DNA of 64,000 nucleotides from Undaria pinnatifida (Eukaryota > Sar > Phaeophyceae > Laminariales > Alariaceae): positions 9,444,832 to 9,508,831 of the forward strand of contig JABAKD010000001.1 in assembly GCA_012845835.1 (NCBI GenBank), in the 5' to 3' direction. Shown one piece after another: positions 58,750 through 64,000 of the stretch; position 1 is the stretch's first letter, and each line of letters begins with the position of its first letter. The position numbers and the translations under genes are program-made. The notes beneath the pieces were generated by a model. It ran no database searches. It worked only from the letters and a program-made list of their open reading frames with translations, and was not told the origin of the DNA.

Positions 58750-59280
58750 ACACCCCCACGCCCCCCCCGCCCTGGAATGCTCCCCCTCCGTTCCTGTAAT
58801 TTTAGTTTTGGGAAACCTTCCCACACCACCACACCACACCGTTGTCGGCATTTTCTGTAACTGTCCTTTCGAGGGAACCCCCCCGCCTCAGTGGCATCCC
58901 CCAATGCTTTTGTGTGGAACCCCCCCCCCTCCCCCCGCATCCCGTCAGCGGCTTGGGTACATCGTTTCGTATTTTGGAAAAGGCGCATCGTCACCCCCAC
59001 TCCCGAGGACGTCTCCTGCAAGAAATTGCAAATATTTTGGGAACCCCTCCATTACTGGTGGCAAATTCCTCGAACAGTTTGTTTGAGACCCCCCACCCTT
59101 GGGCGGCATTCATGCAACTTTTTCAGGAAAACCTCCATCCCTGCACTGTTTTGTTTTGGAAAGCCCCCACCTCAACCTCAGTGTTTCTGTGGCTAGGGGT
59201 GGAGGGGTGGAGGGAGGGGGTCTGCGGTTTCGCGTGCATGCCGGCCTTCAATGTATGGGTCGGGAGAACGGCTTTTTGTG
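58750..59280. repeat. Degenerate repeats of about 50 bases after the gene
   Basis: Runs of five or more C alternate with blocks such as TTTGGAAA and GGCATTC every 45-55 bases. The region could include the 3' untranslated part of the upstream gene. No coding signal is seen. Confidence 0.4.
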
Positions 59281-59519
59281 TTGTTTAGGGTTCTCTGATC
59301 ACTATGTTCCCCCTTTTGCTATATATGGTTGTTCCCCCTCGTGTTTGTAGCTGGTACGTTATGATAGCCCTTTTGCATCTAATGGCGCCCACTTTTTTGG
59401 GAGACAAACTGCTTGGAATTTTTCTTGGGGTGTTTTTTCGACGGTAAAAAGGTTCGTCCCGCTGTGGCTTTTCTTTTTCGGAGGGACGACCTATTATCGC
59501 TTCCCTGTGACGGGTCACG

Positions 59520-59580
59520 CCCGGCGGTGTCGTTGGAGGGGGGGGGGTACCCATTATCATGCATGGCCTTAGCCTTGAGG
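59520..59580 (-). repeat. End fragment of the C-tract repeat
   Basis: A G-run followed by GTACCCATTATCATGCATGG matches, in reverse orientation, the terminal GTAC-C(n) end of the C-tract repeat family. The rest of 59300-60000 shows no gene. It includes one copy of the 87-base satellite motif near 59380 (CAAACTGCTTGGAATTTTTC). Confidence 0.45.
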
Positions 59581-59999
59581 TGGGCGAGATGGGGAAAGGA
59601 ACAGTGGGGCAGAGCTGAAAGGGAAGCGGTGGGAGGGCTGACGGGGAGGGATTGGTGGAGGGGGGGGGGGGCGGTATTATTAGCGTTCCTTGGGTGGGGG
59701 GCACACTTTTCGTTTCTTGCATGCATGACCTACACATGCATATGTTCGTTTCAGGCCTTGCTTTCTTCTTTTTGTTCGTCGAAAGGAAGGAGGTGGAGGT
59801 GTCGACCAAGAAAAAAAAACAAGACGCGGAAACAGAGGAGGAAATTTTTTATGATAATTTTCTGATATTTTTCCTTCCCGGGGAAGATACATTTGTCTGA
59901 GAATTTGCAGATATTTTTACAGGAATTTTCCTTCCCGGCCTCTTCAGGGTTTCGATCGGCAGTAGATGTGATTTGGTCGTTGCTTTGTCAATGGTGGGG

Positions 60000-60705
60000 A
60001 TGGCACACGGGGATCGTGTGTCGTGGCAATAGGCAGTAGGTTTGAGTGACTGCATGCGCGGCAGATGACAATGGGTTTGGAAGGCCTATTGAAAGCGTCG
60101 AGCTATAGGACAGTGGGTCTGCGCGGCCGTATGTCATGGCCGTATGCCACGGCAGTAGGTCTGGATGACCGTGTGCCATGACAGTAGATCGAGGCCGCAG
60201 TATGTCGTGAGGGTGCGTCTAAGCAGCCGCATGCAGTGACAGATGGCAGTGGATCTGAGTGGCTTCATGTGGCAAATACGGGAGGTTGGTTCGACGGTAT
60301 GTCGCGGCAGTAGGTTTATTTGTCCGTGAGTCGGGGCAGTAGATCTGAGCGGCTCATGTAGCAGAGGACGGTAGGTCTGAGCGCCTGTGCGTCATGGCAG
60401 TAGGTCTGAGCGGCCTTATGTCTTGGCATACGGCAGTAAGTCTATTCGGCTGTAATTTGAACGCCCCGTGTGTTGTGGTGTGAGACAGTAGGATCGAATG
60501 GCCTAATGCGACAGAGGGCGGTAGGCCTTGGACGTCTGTACGACATGGAAGTAGGTCTGAGCTGCAGCTGTGTCCTGGCAGTAGGTCTGAGCCTCAGTAC
60601 GTGGTGACTGTAGGTCTGAGAAGCGTTACGTTTTGACGGAAGGCAATAGATTTTAGCGGCTTGATGTGAGAGGTCTAAGCGGCCGTATGTCATGGCAGCC
60701 GCCAT
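60000..60705. repeat. Minisatellite, about 32-base unit
   Basis: There are about 20 degenerate copies of GGCAGTAGGTCTGAGCGGCC followed by a variable GTATGTCATG part. Spacing varies between about 28 and 40 bases. Open frames on the minus strand here follow the repeat and are not taken as genes. Confidence 0.8.
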
Positions 60706-61229
60706 ATGCATAATTTTGTATGGGGAAGGAAAGAGGCTGAGTATGTACGAATGGGTAATGGGTTCTGTATACCTTGTAGACGCCGTAAGTTTTTCGCTCT
60801 TTCTTTTATTGTTTGTCCCCCCCCCCCCCTCTCCCTTGTGCGTTCCGTAAGAAACGGCTAAACGTTGAAAGGTTCCGCCAGGAGGGTTAATATTTTTGGG
60901 ACCCTTGTATAGCGATAAAACGAATGAGAAGTGCGGTCTCACATCAGAAGAGTGTGCAGTTTGCAGCATGCGATGGTTCATGGTATGCTCATATCCTACA
61001 GAAGTTAGTTCCTTGCTTTGGAGCCCGGCATGAAAATCGGCATCCTCAAACATAGCTCCCCGAGTCGCTTCATGTGGCTAATGCTGTGTTCGTGATGGTT
61101 GTTGATTGCTTTCTCCCTCTGCATCCCAGAATGGGTTCACACGAAGTATACCGTATCCATTTCGGACCCCTGCGTGGCGATATAACATGTGAGAAGTGCA
61201 CGCGCGGTCTTCATCTTGACGCCCTTTGG

Positions 61230-61519
61230 CGCGTGCCACGATAGAGGTGCACCACTTGTTTTCTAAAACTACCCCTCGCTTTAGGAGGTCGCTTTAGGAG
61301 GTTAAGGCAGCTCAAGACATATGTCCTTCTTGACCCAAGAACTGATTTTTGGAGAAAAACAAAACTCGCTGTAATGCCGGATGAAAAGTCCCATAGCCTA
61401 GGTACACAACGAGAATGAGGCAAAAAAATGGCGTATTTTCCGATGATTTTGGGTTAAGGAGACCCGTCATTCAGAAACCATTTCAGACGAAAAGTGATAC
61501 CTCTATCGTAGCACGCGTC
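61230..61519 (-). mobile_element. MITE copy 3
   Basis: Inverted relative to copies 1 and 2: GCGTGCCACGATAGAGGTGC at the start and ACCTCTATCGTAGCACGCGT at the end. It carries a small internal duplication (CTTTAGGAGGT twice). Confidence 0.85.
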
Positions 61520-61524
61520 CTTTA

Positions 61525-62040
61525 AAGCCCCAAAGCCCATCCCTAGTCTAATTCGAAGTAGTTTGCCCCGCAAAACGGGTTTCCAGTTGCGTAAGGCGGT
61601 AAAGGGAGAGCAAGCGTGCAGCACACACACGATGGAGGTAGTGTGCGTGCTATATGAGCGAGCCTGTCATCAATCTTCTTGCGCATGTTTCGACATCAAA
61701 GGGGACGTCGCACACGCCACGATAAATTATATAAAAGGTAGGTCGGTGCACATTTTTTTTCTGGGGCTCATCGCTTTTGGAGTTATTTACATTGTAGTAG
61801 TATTAATAGTAGTAGCACCTCTCCCAAAAACTGTTTTTTTTTTTTTTCAGGAAAAATGTATGTAAAGTCGATACTTAGCGAACGATGCCACATCGCTGAA
61901 GTCTTCAAGGACAAGAATTATTACCAAGACAAAAAACGAAACTCGGACTATTTTAGGTTTAAGACGAGCCCCGTCACATTCTGAATATATATATATATAT
62001 ATTTGTTTTTGAACGAAAAAAAAAATGCCACCTCTGTGGG
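61525..62040. other. No gene; 87-base satellite unit at the start
   Basis: CCTTTAAAGCCCCAAAGCCC...AACGGGTTTCCAGTTGCG is one satellite unit. A TA run is at 61985-62002. The frame of 100 codons at 61563 starts inside the satellite. Confidence 0.5.
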
Positions 62041-62043
62041 ACG

Positions 62044-62310
62044 GCGCGTGCTACGATAGAGGTGCACCATCTTTTTCCTGAGGATTCTTCAATTTTCCGA
62101 GCTTGAGACCTACCTCTCCCGAAAACTGATTTGGAGAAAAACAAAACCTTTACCGGATAAATAAATCAAAATGGCCTAGGTACACGACGAAAATCATGAA
62201 AAAAAGTAGCCTATTTCCGGCGATTTTGGGTTAAGGAGCCCCGTCATTCAGAAAACAAAACAGCCAAAAAGTGCTCCTTTTATCGTGGCATGTGCTTACC
62301 GTAGCACGCG
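62044..62310 (-). mobile_element. MITE copy 4
   Basis: Starts GCGTGCTACGATAGAGGTGC. The other end is mutated (TTTTATCGTGGCATGTG) and is followed by a second GTAGCACGCG. The interior matches the other copies. Confidence 0.8.
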
Positions 62311-62319
62311 TTTTTCGTC

Positions 62320-62715
62320 AAAGCACCATCCATCCCCAACCCTAGCCCCCTGTGCTGCTTCGTACGGCTTATACTGCCAAATTTTGTATCTTCCATAATT
62401 TTCGTCATTTCGCCCCTCTTCAAGTCCCCCAGACGCATGCCCGAGGGGGCGGACAGCTGCACCATTTTGTTTCTGAGGCTCCTGATTTGAGCTCTATTGT
62501 TGCCTTCTGAGGCGATTTTTTTTTTTTATAACAGACAGTTACTCCATAAAGAAGTGCAACCCGGCGAACAAATTAATGTAGTAAATGGCCTAGGTTTTCG
62601 TATTTAAAATACAAATAAATTGAACAAGAACAAAAATAATTATTTCCCGGCGATGTTGGGTTATTAAGGAGTGTGAGTCTTGAATTTTGGAAAGTATGTA
62701 TTTTTATAACTGATT
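62320..62715. other. No gene seen
   Basis: AT-rich, with a T-run near 62517-62528. Confidence 0.4.
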
Positions 62716-62721
62716 TTCAAG

Positions 62722-63660
62722 GACGTCAGCCGTGAGTTCGACGAATTTCAGGTCAATACTCATCTTTGCCAGCTGCGTTGTTGGTACTCGTAATATACTA
62801 TGTGGGTGAGTTTTCATCGGGAGGTGTCCTATTTTTTGTCCACTATAATGTTAAGTGTTGGTATTTATACTTGAGGTGGGGAATTTTGAGCTAGGTATAA
62901 CATCACATCTATTTTATAAATTTATATTACTGTAGTTTCCACTATTATACTGCTCTATCATATGTATGGTAGGCGGTTTATTTTGTTTTTTCTTCCCCCG
63001 GCTTTAATATCGGGAAGAAGAGTACGAATACAAAATATTATTAATTAGTTATCTATATGTTGTTCTTAATACAGCATTCGAGAATTAAAGTCAGCTACTC
63101 CCACCCCAAAAAGAATAAAAACTCTGTGGGACACGAACCCACGGTTCCCAATTGATATGCTGTCACTCTAATATTTAAATACATGTATATATTTTCAGGA
63201 CGTCAGGTGTGAGTTCGACGAATTTCAAGTCAGTACTCATATATATTTTGAATCTGCTTGCTGGTACTTGTACTATGCTATGTGGGTGGAAAAAAAATTG
63301 GGAGGGGTCCTTTTCTTTTATCAACGAATGTTTTTCTCCACCACATTGACTGGTGTTATTATATTTACTTTTAATTTTTTAGGTGGGGAATTTTGGAGTA
63401 ATCTATCATATCTATTTTATAAATTTATTTCTTTAGTTTCCACTATATTGCTCTACCATGTGTGTGGTGGATGGTTTACGGATGGATGGCTTGGTCAGGG
63501 TTGTTGGTACTTGTGGTTAAGTGCGCAAGTAAGTTTTCTCTACCTGGTCCTACCTGGGGGTGGTTTTATATTATTATTATTTATTTTATTTTTCACTATT
63601 TTAGTGGCGGGTTTTGGTATACATCGGGAGCATGAAGACAGTAGTAGTGATCCGTTAGAT
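62722..63660 (+). repeat. Two tandem copies of CAGCTG-ended AT-rich repeat
   Basis: CAGGACGTCAG(G/C)..GTGAGTTCGACGAATTTCA occurs at 62722 and 63200. Both are followed by TGGTACT(C/T)GTA.TA..CTATGTGGGTG, GGTGGGGAATTTTG and ATCTATTTTATAAATTTAT. A T-arm-like GTGGGACACGAACCCAC lies between them at about 63125 (minus strand). A period of about 480 bases. Confidence 0.75.
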
Positions 63661-63771
63661 ATCATGTAAAAGTTCCACCCTAAAAATTATGAAATAAAAT
63701 AAAATAAACAAAAATGTGGATACCATGTCCCCGAACCAACACGCCTAGGGAAAATGTCGAAACCCCTTCAA

Positions 63772-63796
63772 CCTTCCAGACATCGTTTCTGGAAGG
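63772..63796. other. Perfect 9-bp hairpin and GC-rich end of window
   Basis: CCTTCCAGA-CATCGTT-TCTGGAAGG. The remaining bases to 64000 turn GC-rich, with further small inverted repeats around GGATCCTCCGCGGCGG. This could be the edge of another element cut by the window. Confidence 0.5.
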
Positions 63797-64000
63797 ATCG
63801 CTTGGGGAACACGGGAGATTGTCATGTCTGGAACACGCCACGGAGCCTTCCCCTCCACGTTCCGCTGACGGATCCTCCGCGGCGGATACACCGCCTAGCG
63901 GATTCTCCGCAGCGGGACGTTGGAAGGTCCCGCTGGATTGTTCCTTTTATCCGAGAGCTGAGGGAGCACCGACAACTGCTCGCCCACCGCTCTCACAACA

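Noticed and set aside
61563-61865. Small membrane-like protein of 100 codons
   Set aside because: Starts inside a satellite unit. The hydrophobic end results from T-rich sequence and a T-run.
63268-63669. Hydrophobic frame of 133 codons
   Set aside because: Lies wholly in an AT-rich repeat that recurs at 10.6 and 62.8 kb with stops. Hydrophobicity reflects T-rich codons.

Overview
This window looks like eukaryotic nuclear DNA that is dominated by repeats and very poor in genes. The best guess for the source is a stramenopile, probably a brown alga of the Ectocarpus type. The reasons are a split gene with GT-AG introns, very long C/T-rich tracts before the 3' splice sites, an intron built of degenerate units around GCCTATTTTCGACCTG, a TTAGGG-type interstitial telomere motif, and tRNA-derived repeats. 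I see no operons, no bacterial signals and no CRISPR array. The lineage is an inference. No ribosomal or organelle marker is present to fix it.

The one gene I can support well lies on the + strand at 53227-58693. Six exons join in consistent codon phases into the last 199 residues of a small cysteine-rich protein. Its first exon or exons were not found. Its introns contain decayed extra copies of its own exons: exon A twice more, exon C once and exon E once. They also contain pieces of a dispersed repeat that ends in a C-tract.

Other possible coding pieces are weak: a low-complexity frame at 7641-8640, a duplicated exon-like block at 8.56-8.96 kb, a low-complexity frame at 10.8-12.08 kb, an exon-like frame at 26807-27286 and a small GC-rich frame near 43.5 kb.

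Layout. 0-1.3 kb: degenerate tandem repeats and a short TTAGGG motif. 3.5-4.0 kb: tRNA-related repeat. 6.0-7.7 kb: degenerate tandem array. 7.5-9.7 kb: low-complexity frame plus C-tract repeats in minus orientation. 13.2-23.9 kb: two inverted arms of about 2.2-2.9 kb around a 5.6-kb core of minisatellites. 24.95-26.7 kb: tandem C-tract repeats. 28.7-31.7 kb: two degenerate tandem arrays. 32.05 and 43.37 kb: inverted ends of a CAGCTG-ended repeat family. 34-34.8 and 37.8-39.4 kb: tRNA-derived repeats, one split by a retroposon with a (TTG)n tract and a target-site duplication. 35.7, 37.3, 61.2 and 62.0 kb: four copies of one MITE. 43.95-44.38 kb: another MITE. 45-46.6 kb: GGGTC pentamer arrays. 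52.4-52.9 kb: a satellite of about 87 bp. 60.0-60.7 kb: a minisatellite of about 32 bp. No reverse transcriptase, integrase or transposase was recognised in any frame, so all mobile elements here appear non-autonomous or decayed.
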